This document shows positions 47,096 to 58,351 of a DNA stretch of 64,000 bases, in pieces. Both the position numbers and the translations under genes were made by a program. The first letter of the stretch is position 1. The number at the start of each line of letters is the position of its first letter. A model generated the notes under the pieces. The model had not been told where the DNA came from. It worked only from the letters and a program-made list of their open reading frames with translations, and ran no database searches. Source of the stretch: Hormiphora californensis. Taxonomy: Eukaryota > Ctenophora > Tentaculata > Cydippida > Pleurobrachiidae. The stretch is taken from contig CM035355.1 in the NCBI GenBank assembly GCA_020137815.1, positions 6,201,097 to 6,265,096 on the forward strand. The letters run 5' to 3'.

Positions 47096-48320
47096 CTAGT
47101 TTTCCACGGGGCAGATGGCCCTAATTTTCCTGTATGAATCCTCGTCTTCCAGAATTGATAGAATGTACCTGGCCACGTCGGCTCTTTCGGTTTGAACATC
47201 CCAATATTGGTCCACTTGTGTTGTGCAGAAATCCGTGTCGTTTATGACGAAGCTCTTGTCTGGGATAAATTAAGGGGAATTGATATTAGGTTAGGACAAA
47301 AGGGGGAGACAGTTGGGAATTGGCCGGGAAAGAAGGACTCTAGTTTGGTGGTTCTACGGTATTGCTATTTGCTGTGTATCACCGCACCCCGTGTGACCTC
47401 TTTCAGAACCTTTTTCTGAGCAATATAATACCTGTGACAGGTCCATTGGTGAGGCCCCCGGGAAGTACAAAAGTATAATCAAGGTGATCTGATTTCTCAA
47501 TCTCGATCTCGCTCTGTCTCATTCCTTCCAGAAGCTGCCCTATGAAGTATTTTACAAACATTCGTATCATGAAACTTCCAACTTTGTCACGCGATGCTGC
47601 ATCTGTGCCCCTGGGAGGGAGATCGGGGGAATATAATCGATCTAAAACCAGATAACTCTCGAAATTGATAGTTAGAGACACGAAGTTTAGAGTATCAGGC
47701 ATCAGGCTGCCCCTAAGTCAGAGAGGGATCACTCACCAGGAGTGCATGAAGATACACCTTCGTTTCCCTGCTTCCCTCATACACTCTGACACATTGCCCT
47801 CTACTGTCAGAAAGTGCCTGGAAAGGAGGTGATAAGTTACGGCAGCTGTTCTAAACAGGATAATGATATTTCTCCGGAGCACGAGCATCTCAAAGTTAAA
47901 AACAAGGCGCTGGCCGGTTCTGCGTGGGGGCAACTTACGGGCAGGGCTCGAAGAACTGAACAGGGAACCCGATTGTAGATATGACAGCATCACAATCATT
48001 CACATGAGGCTGGAGTTGGGACCTATCAAATACATCACACTGAACCACCTTGAGGTTCTCGTGGGTCTGGGTTATCTTACTGGGGGTACGAACCTGTAAA
48101 ATAGAGCTAGGTATTGGCGTGAGAAAGTAGAAGGGGAGGGTAGAAAAGGTATAGACATAATTTATGCACAAATTTACGAAAGCCAAAGGGTATGGCTGTT
48201 TTGGAGGGGGCAGTACAAACGCGTACTAACCAGTGCGGTGACGTGATGGTCCTTCTCTAACGCCTGGGAAAGTAGGTGTTGGCCTGTCTGACCAGATGCT
48301 CCCAGTACTAATAACCTCAT
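47096..48320 (-). CDS. Atypical SDR-like NAD(P)-binding oxidoreductase, copy A
   Basis: Five exons (high to low: 48320-48231, 48093-47939, 47817-47737, 47610-47432, 47259-47096) give 222 residues in full phase. It opens with a Rossmann fold: MRLLVLGASGQTGQ has the GxxGxxG nucleotide-binding motif at residues 7-13, followed by a VRTPSKI stretch after the second beta strand and CDVFDRSQL and DAVIST typical of the NmrA/BLVRB-type atypical short-chain dehydrogenases. LPGGLTNGP and ADVARYILSILED fill the C-terminal half. These single-domain enzymes reduce flavins or biliverdin or sense NADP; the substrate here cannot be told. It is the mirror-image paralogue of copy B 1 kb away, with most change in exon 5. 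Confidence 0.85.
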
Positions 48321-49328
48321 AGTGCACAAGCTAGGATATAATGTAGCCCAGGGTGAAACTCGCTTAGGTCGAAAAATATCTTAACGGATCTCAAAATCAA
48401 ATAAATGCTGGGCCGACCAAAATACTCATGTTTCAATTATCATACAAACAGCTGGGTGCGGAGAGCGAAAGGGTCGAACAAAGCAACAAAAAAGTAAACA
48501 TGTAGCAACGGATCAGAAAGCAGGGAACCTCAGAATTACAATGTATTATGTTCTCGGTTCAAAAGCTAAGCATTGTCTAGACATGGATCTTGATACGTGT
48601 ACAAACAAAACACTACATGTACAACTAGACAATACAACTGCTGTTTGATGAATGGTGCAAACACTAACAAAGCATCTTCTTCTACGAGGACGCACTAGCC
48701 ACTAGGGGGTGGTACAATGAAGCTCCCTTTCCCCGTCTTTACAAGCACTAACAAAGCACTTCCTACCCACTACACAGTACCTGTGCCCTAGTCCGTGCCC
48801 TAATACATGTGATATGTTCGTGATATGTTCGTGATCTAATACAGCTGTTTAGTTAGTCAGCTTACATTTTCAACACCGACATCATTTGAACACAAAACTA
48901 GCGAAGGTGGATGACAGGGTAAAGGAACCATCCAGGATCTACCCTTCAAGTTCATCTCTCAATTTCAGGGAGACGAAATGATTCATTCTTTAAAAGTTGT
49001 AAAGCAAAAACATGTCTAAATTTGACATAATTGTTGGATAAGTAGAGTCTGATGGGTATCTAGTATCTAGCCAACTGACCTCGACCAGCCAGTCTGACAA
49101 AAAGTCACGGAGACGAAATTAAATCCACCATCAACAAGCGAGACGAAGCAGTTTCTAATTTCTGATTCCTAGTTTGCATGTTTGATGTTTACGCGATGTT
49201 TATAATAGTTCCTATCCTTGATTTTGAAACCTACTTTATACTTTTTATCTTATCCAAGTTTCACCATGGGCTACCAACTGTTAACTCCACATGTTATCCC
49301 CTAGCTCCAGTGAATAGCAGGTGCAGCT
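48321..49328. promoter_or_regulatory. 1-kb region between divergent SDR-like genes
   Basis: The two start codons face away from each other, so both promoters must lie here. The region contains a decayed inverted copy of the block found at 42600 and 46680 (around 48890-48990) and a repeated GATATGTTCGT (48808-48830). No defined promoter element can be named. Confidence 0.4.
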
Positions 49329-50690
49329 ATGAGGTTATTGGTACTGGGAGCATCTGGTCAGACGGGCCAACATCTACTTTCCCAGGCATTAGAGAAGGAC
49401 CATCACGTCACCGCACTGGTTAGTACGTGTTTTTTGTACTGCCCCCCCCCCCATTTTGTCAATGCGAAATACGATGTTTTTTCTACCCTCGCCCTTCCAC
49501 TTTCTCACGCAAATACCTAGCTCTATTTTACAGGTACGTACCCCCAGTAAGATAACCCAGACCCACGAGAACCTCAAGGTGGTTCAGTGTGATGTATTTG
49601 ATAGGTCCCAACTCCAGCCTCATGTGAATGATTGTGACGCTGTCATATCTACCCTTGGATTCTCTGTTCAGTTCAGGGAACCCTGCCCGTAAGTTGCTCC
49701 CGTGCCGGAGCCCGGAAAAAACGGCCTTTCGGGGGCTGTAATGCAAGGCTCCTTGCTCCAGAGAAATGTCATTATCCTTTTTAGAACAGCTGTTGTAACT
49801 CATATCACCTCCTTTCCAGGCACTTTCTAACAGTAGAGGGAAATGTGTCAGAGTGTATGAGGGAAGCAGGGAAACGAAGGTGTATCTTCATGCACTCCTG
49901 GTAAGTGATCCCTGAGTTTGATCTTAGTCTCGGTTTCTGGCAGCCTGATGCCGGATATTCTAAACTCGAACTATGATGTAGTTTCTAGAGTCCCTAGACT
50001 CTAGAGGTTGCCCCCTGCCAGGTCCCAAAAGATTAATCGCTCACTCCCCCTCCTAGGTACACAGACCCAGCATCCCGTGAGAAGTGTGGTAGTTTCATGG
50101 TACGGATGTTTGTAAAATACTTCATAGGACAGGTTCTGGAGGGAATGAGACAGAGCGAGATCGAGATTGAGAAATCAGATCACCTTGATTATACTTTTGT
50201 ACTTCCCGGGGGCCTCACCAATGGACCTGTCACAGGTATATAGCTCAGAGAAAGGTTCTGAAAGAGGGGCACACAGGCTGTCATGGTACACAGTAATACA
50301 TATAACCGCCAAATGTGTGTCTTTATTTCCCGGCTCTAAGGTCTAACCTTCCCTCTATCCCTAGAGAAGAGTTTCATTACAAATGACACGGATTTCTGTG
50401 GTGATGTTGAATACATAGAACCGCCAAATTCAAACATGCCTATTTTCCGCCCAATACTACTTACCTAACTTTAAGGTGTCTCCCCTTTGTCATAAACAAG
50501 ATCTAACTATCCCTTTATCCCTATAGAGAAGAGCTTCATTACCAATGACACTGATTTCTACGTATCCCAAGTGGACCGATCTGGGGCAACTCGTACTGAC
50601 AGAGCCGACGTGGCAAGGTACATTCTATCAATTCTGGAAGATGAGGATTCATTCAGGAAAATTAGGGCCATCTGCCCCGTGGAAAACTAG
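49329..50690 (+). CDS. Atypical SDR-like NAD(P)-binding oxidoreductase, copy B
   Basis: Five exons (49329-49418, 49534-49688, 49820-49900, 50057-50235, 50527-50690) encode 222 residues, same exon lengths as copy A. The Rossmann motif GASGQTG (residues 7-13), CDVFDRSQL, DAVISTLGF, MHSWYTDPAS and LPGGLTNGP are all present. Exons 1-4 are almost identical to copy A; exon 5 differs in its middle (QVDRSGATRTDRADVAR). A duplicate, incomplete exon 5 lies upstream in intron 4 (50365-50468). The 3' flank carries the GGTTACCA-type motifs also seen downstream of copy A, so the inverted duplication includes flanking DNA. Confidence 0.86.
50365..50468 (+). other. Duplicate, alternative or relic exon 5 of SDR copy B
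   Basis: Behind a good acceptor (CTATCCCTAG, ending 50364) the first 14 codons repeat exon 5 (EKSFITNDTDF). The frame then runs through intron-like sequence to TAA at 50466-50468. It arose by tandem duplication of about 155 bp including intron end and exon start. If spliced, it would swap the last 54 residues for about 34 different ones. Confidence 0.6.
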
Positions 50691-51309
50691 ACAGATCAGT
50701 TGCTATGGTTACCAAATATATTAGTAACCAGTGGCTGTTATAGGTCACAATTAAAGTTACCATGATTGGTTACCATATCGTGACCGTGGTAACCAATCGA
50801 TAACAAATAAAAACTTGTATGTATGTGTATCACATTATCTAACAGCAAATAGGAGCACCTTTTCAAATTATTGGTCCAGTTTTCATCTGTTAAAGTTCTA
50901 GATAATTTTCAGACTGTGTGTGTATAATTATTGTGGCTGTGGTTTCTTGTTGATTAAGTTTCTCTTATAGTGACTTCGCGTTTCTACTTTAGCTTTTCTG
51001 AACCCCGATCCTATTTCCCACCTCCATCACCCTGATGCCAGTATTGAAATTACCCCTTTTACTACCTCGGACCTCCTAATCTGAGAAATGAGCGGTAATT
51101 TCGTCACCAAAGTTCATTACTCCGTCCTACTACAAGTACAACTCAATGAATACAACCTCATGTTACAATTCTTGTACAAATAAATCTGAATATTATATCT
51201 GGTCATCTTTAGTGGTCAAAACTGTGTTCACTACTACTCTTTCTTCTCTTCGCTTCTCATAAACAAGAATGAACTTGTCAAGGAGCATGATAAAAGTTTC
51301 ATCCAACAA

Positions 51310-54300
51310 TCACTTTGATTTGTTGGCATCTCGTCTGATAACAAAATGTGCAATGTGTCCATACTTCAATCTCATCTCATTTTTGTACCTCCTCACTTCA
51401 GCCCTTCGTAATCGCTGCACTTTTCTCAGAAAGTAGGCCCTCCAGGACCGTTGGATGGCTATAGCAGCGTACCATTCCTGATTGTAACGGTGCTGGAACT
51501 CAACTGCACCCTGTGGGGTGGTTTTGGGGGTGAATCCTTGGTAGCAATTTTAGTTGTCACACAAAAGACTGTCCGAACCGGGGTCGTCACGCAGCATGGC
51601 AACCAATTAGCAGCTCTGAATCTCGGCAATATAATGGTTCAGATGGATGGCGTTCTAAATCGAAAATCTATTCCTACCTGGAAGTCCGTTATGATAGAGG
51701 TTTTAGGTTGGTACGGTTTCAGTTTCGCTATGTTCTCTGCATTCTCACAGCTATCTATCTCGTGAAGTATCCGCCCCATAACAGACCGACAACACTTACA
51801 CGATACCTGAATTGGGATTCAGTTGTGTCAAATGAGTGAAGTTCCTTGAAATACCCTTATCGGTCAATGGAAAGGTGATTTTGGGTGCTAAGCTAGTGGT
51901 CCACCCCGGTTAAACACATCATACGCTTCAAAAAAAGAGCATGTATCTAACCTGTTTCTCGACACGATTAATCATCACTCTCGTCTCATCCCTCTCCCTT
52001 TTCTTCTTTTCCACCTTCTTCCTCTCAGGTGTATCTTTTTGTCTTATTTTCCTAGTCACAGTACAGTCCTTCAATCCCAGATCATCAACCTCCAACTCTA
52101 TTGACTCCCCCTCTGATCGGTCACTTACTGATGCTAAATGGAGATAAAGTCAGTTTAAAGTCTGATTGATTGAGTCTGGTTAAACACCTGATCCAGCTAC
52201 CACTTTCTCTCCCGCCATAGGCAAGGGCCGAAGAGGGTTATTTTATAACCAAATGTGACTAGTGGTCGAAGGCTTGATACTCACCGGTAGAGGAAACTTC
52301 AGTGAGCTCATCACTGAGTTCCAGATCACTTTCCGTAACATCACTCTCTATCCCATCATCAGCTATCTGCAACACCTCTCCCTCTTCCTCATCCTCTACA
52401 TCTTGATCCTTAACTTCTGGAATTTCTTCTTTCTTATCCTTCACTTGTCCGGGTGGTTTAATAACTGAAGTGCAGTTACATCGGTTACATAATTATCATC
52501 GGTGAAATCATGGAAACATTAAATTATCTCTCAGTATTTGTACCTGGTAAATCCTTGTCTAGAACTTCCCGGCAGAGTTCAGTCTCAACTCTAAAGGATT
52601 GGTCGTGTAGCAAGTTACTACAGTCAGCCACACATCGTCGTAGCCTTTCTGACAGCGTGACACTCTCGTAGAACAGGGTGTCCAGCTCTTTGGCATCTGA
52701 AATAATAATGTTCTAACACTGAAATCAATGTGGCACCTAGCCATGTGAAACGATGGTGGCCACTACAGTTTCCTACCCTCACGGCGTGCCTGGTGAAATT
52801 TTAACACGACCTAGCATGCGACGGGAAACCACCACTTGTACGGGGTAGCTGAGGGTCTACAGAATGGCGCTACGGTGCGGGAAAAAACATTCCATTCCCT
52901 AAAATCTTTTTTTTTACTTTTATTTGATTTGGGTCAAAATTGGCTATATTAAACGTGGTCCCGAAAAATCCATAATGACTTAGCACACGAAATATGTCAC
53001 CCCCACCTATTTTTGCACGTAGAATCGATTGCCGTTGAAGTCGAATCTCTAAAATGACTGTAAAATGGTCAAAAGTTGATTTTTTACCATTTTTTGGAGG
53101 TTTTTGGCCCCTAAACGATTGAAAACGTTGAGATAGGAATTTGAAACTAGTGCCAATTGTTAAAATGGTCATTTTTCTACCAAGAACCAAGTTTTCGTGT
53201 ATACCCGATTTATGGTTAGATTTGGGCAAATTGTTGAAATCTGCCAACTAGGAGAACCGTAACTTGATTTTCTTGTTTTTTGGATTTTGGAATTTTCGAC
53301 AAACTTCTGATTGAAATGGTCAATCGGGACCATGCTTAAGTTGTTTATGGGACAATTTTCGACTAAAATCCAAGATTTCATACCAATCCAATAACAGATC
53401 GTTGGTTTATAGAAAATTTAAGTAGGCAAAACGGTCAAAATGACAACTTTTCTTGCTTATTTTCACCGTTTTGCCTACTTAAATTTTCTATAAACCAACG
53501 ATCTGTTATTGGATTGGTATGAAATCTTGGATTTTAGTCGAAAATTGTCCCATAAACAACTTAAGCATGGTCCCGATTGACCATTTCAATCAGAAGTTTG
53601 TCGAAAATTCCAAAATCCAAAAAACAAGAAAATCAAGTTACGGTTCTCCTAGTTGGCAGATTTCAACAATTTGCCCAAATCTAACCATAAATCGGGTATA
53701 CACGAAAACTTGGTTCTTGGTAGAAAAATGACCATTTTAACGATTGGCACTAGTTTCAAATTCCTATCTCAACGTTTTCAATCGTTTAGGGGCCCAAAAA
53801 CCTCCAAAAAATGGTTTAAAAAATCAACTTTTGACCATTTTACAGTCATTTTAGAGATTCGACTTCAACGGCAATCGATTCTACGTGCAAAAATAGGTGG
53901 GGGGTGACATATTTCGTGTGCTAAGTCATTATGGATTTTTCGGGACCACGTTTAATATAGCCAATTTTGACCCAAATCAAATAAAAGTAAAAAAAAAGAT
54001 TTTAGGGAATGGAATGTTTTTTCCCGCACCGTAGCGCCATTCTGTAGACCCTCAGCTACCCCGTACAAGTGGTGGTTTCCCGTCGCATGCTAGGTCGTGT
54101 TAAAATTTCACCAGGCACGCCGTGCCCTCTCTCAATGAGTCAATGATCTATAATACTAAGGGAGTGAGACTTTTATTCATTATTGAGTTGCTAATAGTCT
54201 CGATCTCGTGGGAGATGGGCTCTGTTATGGCTTACCGGGTTGTTGAGAGGTGGGTTATTGAAATTGTCTGACTAGCTCCGGCAGAGTTCAGTCTCAACTC

Positions 54301-55197
54301 TAAAGGATTGATCGTGTAGCAAGTTACTACAGTCCGCCACACATCGTCGTAGCCTTTCTGACAGCGTGACACTCTCGTAGAACAGGGTGTCCAGTTCTTT
54401 GGCATCTGAAACATAGTAAAGTTCAAACACTGAAATCAACCTAGCACATAGCCATGTGAAACGATGGTGGCCACTACAATTTGCTACCCTCTCCCAATGA
54501 GTCAATGATCTATAATACTAAGGGAGTGAGACTTTCATTCATTATTGAGTAGGGGGGGGGCCTGCCGCAAAAATCTCAGCTACCCTCTTTTCGGCCGATG
54601 AGATTTTTGAGATTTTTGTGGTAAATTGGCACAATTTTGGCTGCCAATACTCAGTTTTTCGACATATTTTTTAGCTTAAAACTGAATCATGATAGCAGTA
54701 TAGTAATTTAAATAGGTAGATTTCATGTTTTAGCTTCACATCAACTTTTGTACTAGAACACAAGGAAAATTTCTATTTAGAATTTTGATTTTTGGTAGAA
54801 AAACACAAGGATTGTTTCTATTCCAAATTTTCGAATGGAAATTTTTCCTTTCTATGAGATTTTTGAGAAAAATTTGCGGGTTTTCCCCGAAAAAACGCAA
54901 ATTTGCCTCAAAAATCTCAAAAATCCCACGTTTTTTAGCCAAAAATCGAAAATCTCAAAAATCCCAGCTACCCTGAAAATCGCCAATGAGGCATGAGATT
55001 CTTGCGGCAGGCCCCCCCCCCCCTGAGTAGCTAATAGTCTCGATCTCGTAGGACTAGGAGATGGACCCTGTTATGGCCTGTCTGGCGCCGCGACCCAATT
55101 GAGCGCACTGTCGAGAATCAAATGGGGTATGGCGCCGCCATACAGGTTATGGCTTACCGGGTTGTTGAGAGGTGGTAGGATTATCTCTGACAGTCAT
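51310..55197 (-). CDS. IQ-motif protein, family not recognised
   Basis: Six exons (high to low: 55197-55158, 52696-52544, 52464-52285, 52133-51952, 51806-51678, 51510-51310) join in phase to 294 residues. Layout: a short start MTVRDNPTTSQQP; a helical segment with LDTLFYESVTLSERLRRC; a long acidic stretch (about residues 70-130) rich in Glu, Asp and Ser; a Lys/Arg/Glu helix (KKVEKKKRERDET); a small cysteine group CKCCR; and a C-terminal IQ motif, IQRSWRAYFLRK, from residue 247, which binds calmodulin or a light chain. Such IQ proteins are common in cilia, but that role is only a guess. The first intron is swollen by an exon duplication and three mobile elements. No frame breaks. Confidence 0.75.
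52780..54124. mobile_element. Long foldback element, copy 2
   Basis: A 1345-bp element of two inverted arms with the same CACGGCGTGCC ends as the copy at 4974-6314. It is flanked by a 4-bp duplication CCCT (52776-52779 and 54125-54128). The paralogous site at about 54480-54500 reads straight through (CTACCCTCTCCCAATGAG), which proves the borders. It sits in intron 1 of the IQ gene. Confidence 0.93.
54228..54413 (-). pseudogene. Duplicated exon 2 of the IQ gene, fused to a piece of exon 1
   Basis: 54413-54294 repeats the first part of IQ exon 2 (acceptor and about 40 codons). It then changes abruptly and meets TAG about 10 bases on. Directly after it (54250-54233) comes the end of exon 1 with its GTAAG donor. 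So a tandem duplication joined exon 2 to exon 1. If included it would truncate the protein, so it is presumably skipped. Confidence 0.75.
54552..55023. mobile_element. 472-bp inverted-repeat element with G/C-run ends
   Basis: Starts with a G run then CCTGCCGCAAAAATCTCA and ends with TGAGATTCTTGCGGCAGG then a C run. Flanks are TGAGTA on both sides (54546-54551 and 55024-55029). The paralogous position at about 54186 (ATTGAGTTGCTAATAG) lacks it. The interior is AT-rich, with several AAAAATCTCA repeats in both orientations. Confidence 0.8.
55078..55145. mobile_element. 68-bp hAT-like mini-element, copy 2
   Basis: Ends CTGTCTGGCGCC and GGCGCCGCCATACAG; flanked by a perfect 8-bp duplication GTTATGGC (55070-55077 and 55146-55153). 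The paralogous site at about 54223-54232 (TGTTATGGCTTACC) is empty. Same family as 18027-18091. Confidence 0.88.
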
Positions 55198-55300
55198 ATT
55201 ACGGCAGCGAAAAAGCAGCACAACAAATAGACAATGCTTGAAAGAAAGTTTTCATGTGGCCAATTTTCTACTCGCCCCTCTTTCTCTCTCTCTTTCTCTC

Positions 55301-55304
<4 letters not shown>

Positions 55305-55376
<72 letters not shown>

Positions 55377-55511
55377 CTCTCTCCCTCTCTCTTTCTTTCT
55401 CTATCTCTCTTTTTTTCCTCTCCCTTGTCAAATCGTCCCCCAATCAGACGTTGCTTTCAAGTGAACAAGCAAAGTTTTACGTCACGCAAAGCGTCAAGCT
55501 TGCAGTTCACC

Positions 55512-55590
<79 letters not shown>

Positions 55591-55600
55591 TGAGAGAGAA
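55305..55600. repeat. (CT)n and (GA)n arrays facing each other
   Basis: A CT array (about 55305-55400) and a GA array (about 55514-55590) are separated by about 115 bp and could pair as a large hairpin. They lie between the IQ gene start and PSME3IP1. Ser/Leu and Arg/Glu open frames here are artefacts of the repeat. Confidence 0.95.
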
Positions 55601-56005
55601 AGAGAGAGTGAGGGAGAGAGAGAGTGTGAGTAAACACAGCATGCACGCTGTTCAATACAAATATAATATACTATTACGTGTCGGACAGCAGCTAATCGCC
55701 CCAACAAGCACACCCTTCAGTCTCAATACAGCGGAATTAGCTCTTGCGAGGCAGCTCTACAGTCTTCACTAACTAAGAGTGGAGACCCCAAATATCCGTC
55801 CACCAATTCAACAACATCACCGTCTACACTTATATTACAATTCAATGTACCTCATTATTTACCAATGAATAGTCATATATCACACGAACAGCCCCCCCCC
55901 CCCCATGGCCCCTCCCTTGATACCCTACATTCCCCATTAACAATTCCCAATACCTCCCCGGTTCCCCGTTAACATACCCAGCCCTTTCTATAGCAGACAG
56001 ACAGT

Positions 56006-57715
56006 ATGAGTACCGCAGCAACATCCCCTGGTCACACAGACTCCAAGGAGGACGCCCAAGAAGAGGCCCTGAAACAGATGAGGGCACGGAGGGCAGATGA
56101 ATGGGAGAGAGTTAGGAACCCAGATGTACCTACTGAACGTAATGCAAATGTTTATGATCTATCCTGGTCTGTCCGGTTTCATGGACGCAGTTAGCAGTAA
56201 GGGGGCAATTAGTTTGTACACAATAAAGTTTGATCATTGGGTCAAGACTTATCTAGCCCTGTCTTAAGTTTTTAAACTTTTTCCTAACCCCTCAACAGAA
56301 GACAAGGAGGATGACTTTGAAACGAGGACGTTGTATGAACGACTCAAGGAGAATAGGGAACTCAAGCGTCAAGAGATAGAGGAACAATTCCGATACAGTA
56401 AGTAGTGTTAGTGCTAGTTATGAGTCAGTTATAAAACCATTATTGTGTACAAACACAAGTGCACTAATGTTATAGTGTATCAACTCCATTCCTTCTGGGC
56501 TTCTGAGTTCTGACCTACTGTCGGTAGTGAATCAGGCATCCTCTGTCTGGCGAAAGTACGCTCAGATGGGGCACTCAGATGTGCGCCATAAAGGGTATCC
56601 TCACCTCACAATGGTTCATGCGGGGTGACGCACGGTGGGCTCAAGGGATTCATACTGAATCTCTTGCCCGCCTGTATACCGTGTGTCAACCCGCAGGGTG
56701 ATGTGTGGATAGTATCCACTGGATACCCGATCCAAAATGAGCTGTTGCAAAGGATTGTACCAACAATACCGTATCTAATATGTTGGCCCAACATATTAGA
56801 TACGGTATCATCTTCTACGTTTAACTAAATTTATTCCCCCCAGAAAACATGGTTTACTCGGGACTCGATACTGATGAGCATCAGTTCTTGGAAACTTGGG
56901 AGGAGACAAAAAAGAAGGAACATTCTGAGCAACGGAAACACGAGATAGAGGAACTACAAAAGTTCAAGGTAAGTAATCAGAATTCAGATAGATAGGTACC
57001 CGACAATTACGTTTTATTATATTTTCTTACCCTTTCTGCCTTGAATTTCCTGTATCTCCTGGTATTGTGTCTTCTGTTCACAATATGAACACTGAACAGT
57101 ATGAATAACATTACGTTTCCTGCAGGCTAGGATGGTAGACCTGAATGCTGAATCCACCCACTCCGTTGCTATGGCAGCACCTGCCCCACCTGCTAAGAAA
57201 ACTATGACGAGACAGAAACAACTGCTTGTTGGAGTTGTCAAAAAACGAAAAATGTGAGTGGCAAAAACCTATTTTTTGTTATTCTTTAGGCTTGTGAAAT
57301 CAGTTTACACTCTACACTATCCCTCACACTTTGAGTCACAGAAGCTGTCCCACATAGTGACTGCGAGGGTCAGTGTACTTATATTATTAGCCGGTTAAGA
57401 AATTACTACCTGGGTCGTGGACCCATAACTTATGAAATTGGATTACTATTAGTAAATTGTCAAATTGATGATTCTTAATTTACTATGCTATGGCCATGTT
57501 ACCAGAAAATGTCCTCTTTCAGAGTTGAGAAGGAGGAATCACCGGTACCGCTAACTGGCTTGGGAGCATACAGTGACAGTTCTTCTGAAGACGACGAAGA
57601 GGCAAAGAAAAATGTCGATGAGAGGAGAAAAAGTGATTCTGACAGTGACAGTGGTAGTGATAGTGACAATGAGATTGATAATAGGAAGAGAAAATCTTCG
57701 TGGGACGATAGGTGA
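56006..57715 (+). CDS. PSME3IP1: PSME3-interacting protein (NIP30 / FAM192A)
   Basis: Five exons (56006-56138, 56299-56397, 56844-56968, 57126-57253, 57523-57715) encode 225 residues. In vertebrates this nuclear protein binds the PA28-gamma proteasome activator and changes its partners. Family signatures in order: RRADEWERVRNPD, TLYERLKENRELKRQE, FRYKNMVYSGLDTDEHQFLE, a Lys/Glu helical stretch, KKRK, and a C-terminal GLGAYSDSSSEDDEE segment, whose serines in the human protein are CK2 sites needed for PA28-gamma binding. The tail is longer and richer in Ser/Asp repeats, ending KRKSSWDDR. The exon 1 donor was set at 56139 (GTAATG) because only it keeps the frame into exon 2. All other junctions agree. 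Confidence 0.92.
56766..56808. repeat. Perfect 43-bp palindrome (one-base centre)
   Basis: Arms of 21 bp (starting ATACCGTATCTAATATGTTG) around a single C, in the intron before PSME3IP1 exon 3, about 35 bp from that exon's acceptor. The RNA would fold into a tight hairpin beside the branch-point region. Confidence 0.92.
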
Positions 57716-58351
57716 TTGTTTTGTAATGTTGTTTTCAGAGATATTTCATTTTGACTACTTTTAATCTAATTATCCAAAATTATTTTCTCTTTGATTAAAG
57801 TTTCTGGAACTCGCCAAAAATAGTCAACACAACTGCAAAATGGTGACGCGCATTATTAAGCAAAATCTCTTTTTACCGCCGCGCGCGCCCGAATAGAAAT
57901 TGAAAAAAATCTGTGTTTTGCGACTTTCTTCTTTTGTGTTTTTAATTTTTGAACTCACTTTTGAGTTTTGACTTTTGTGTGACAGTGGTGCCCCGTCAAA
58001 TTGGCCGCCCGCATATAGTGCTGTCTGTCATGCGGTCAAAGATGTAATCTGCTGATATTGATTCCGTTTTATTCGTACTTCTTAGACGTCGTAGACCGCG
58101 TCGTGGGTGGCGCTGTGCGGCCAGCCAACATGACGGGGTACGACTGTTATTTATAAAGAAGCCTTGTGCCCTAATTTCTGTTGGCATGTGCTGTTTTAGA
58201 TTTTTAGATTTTACACTTGTTGTATGCTAGTTTCTGTGAATCTTGTAAACGCGATTGGAAATAAAAACTAGTACTGAAAAACGATGTGAAAAATCAATGT
58301 ATAGCTCAGATAATCTATTTATATTCCCCTTCCTTTCTAGCTAACTAACCG
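57716..58351. other. Intergenic, no gene seen
   Basis: 3' flank of PSME3IP1 and upstream region of the RING gene. A polypyrimidine tract and TTTCTAG just before 58342 suggest the RING start exon begins with a spliced 5' UTR. GC-rich patches at 57875-57892 resemble dispersed repeats. Confidence 0.5.

Noticed and set aside
51451-51765. Plus-strand 104-codon open frame
   Set aside because: Antisense to IQ gene exons 5 and 6, which are supported by splice phase and an IQ motif.
57996-58187. 63-codon minus-strand frame near PSME3IP1
   Set aside because: No domain, no splice support, random length for this GC content.
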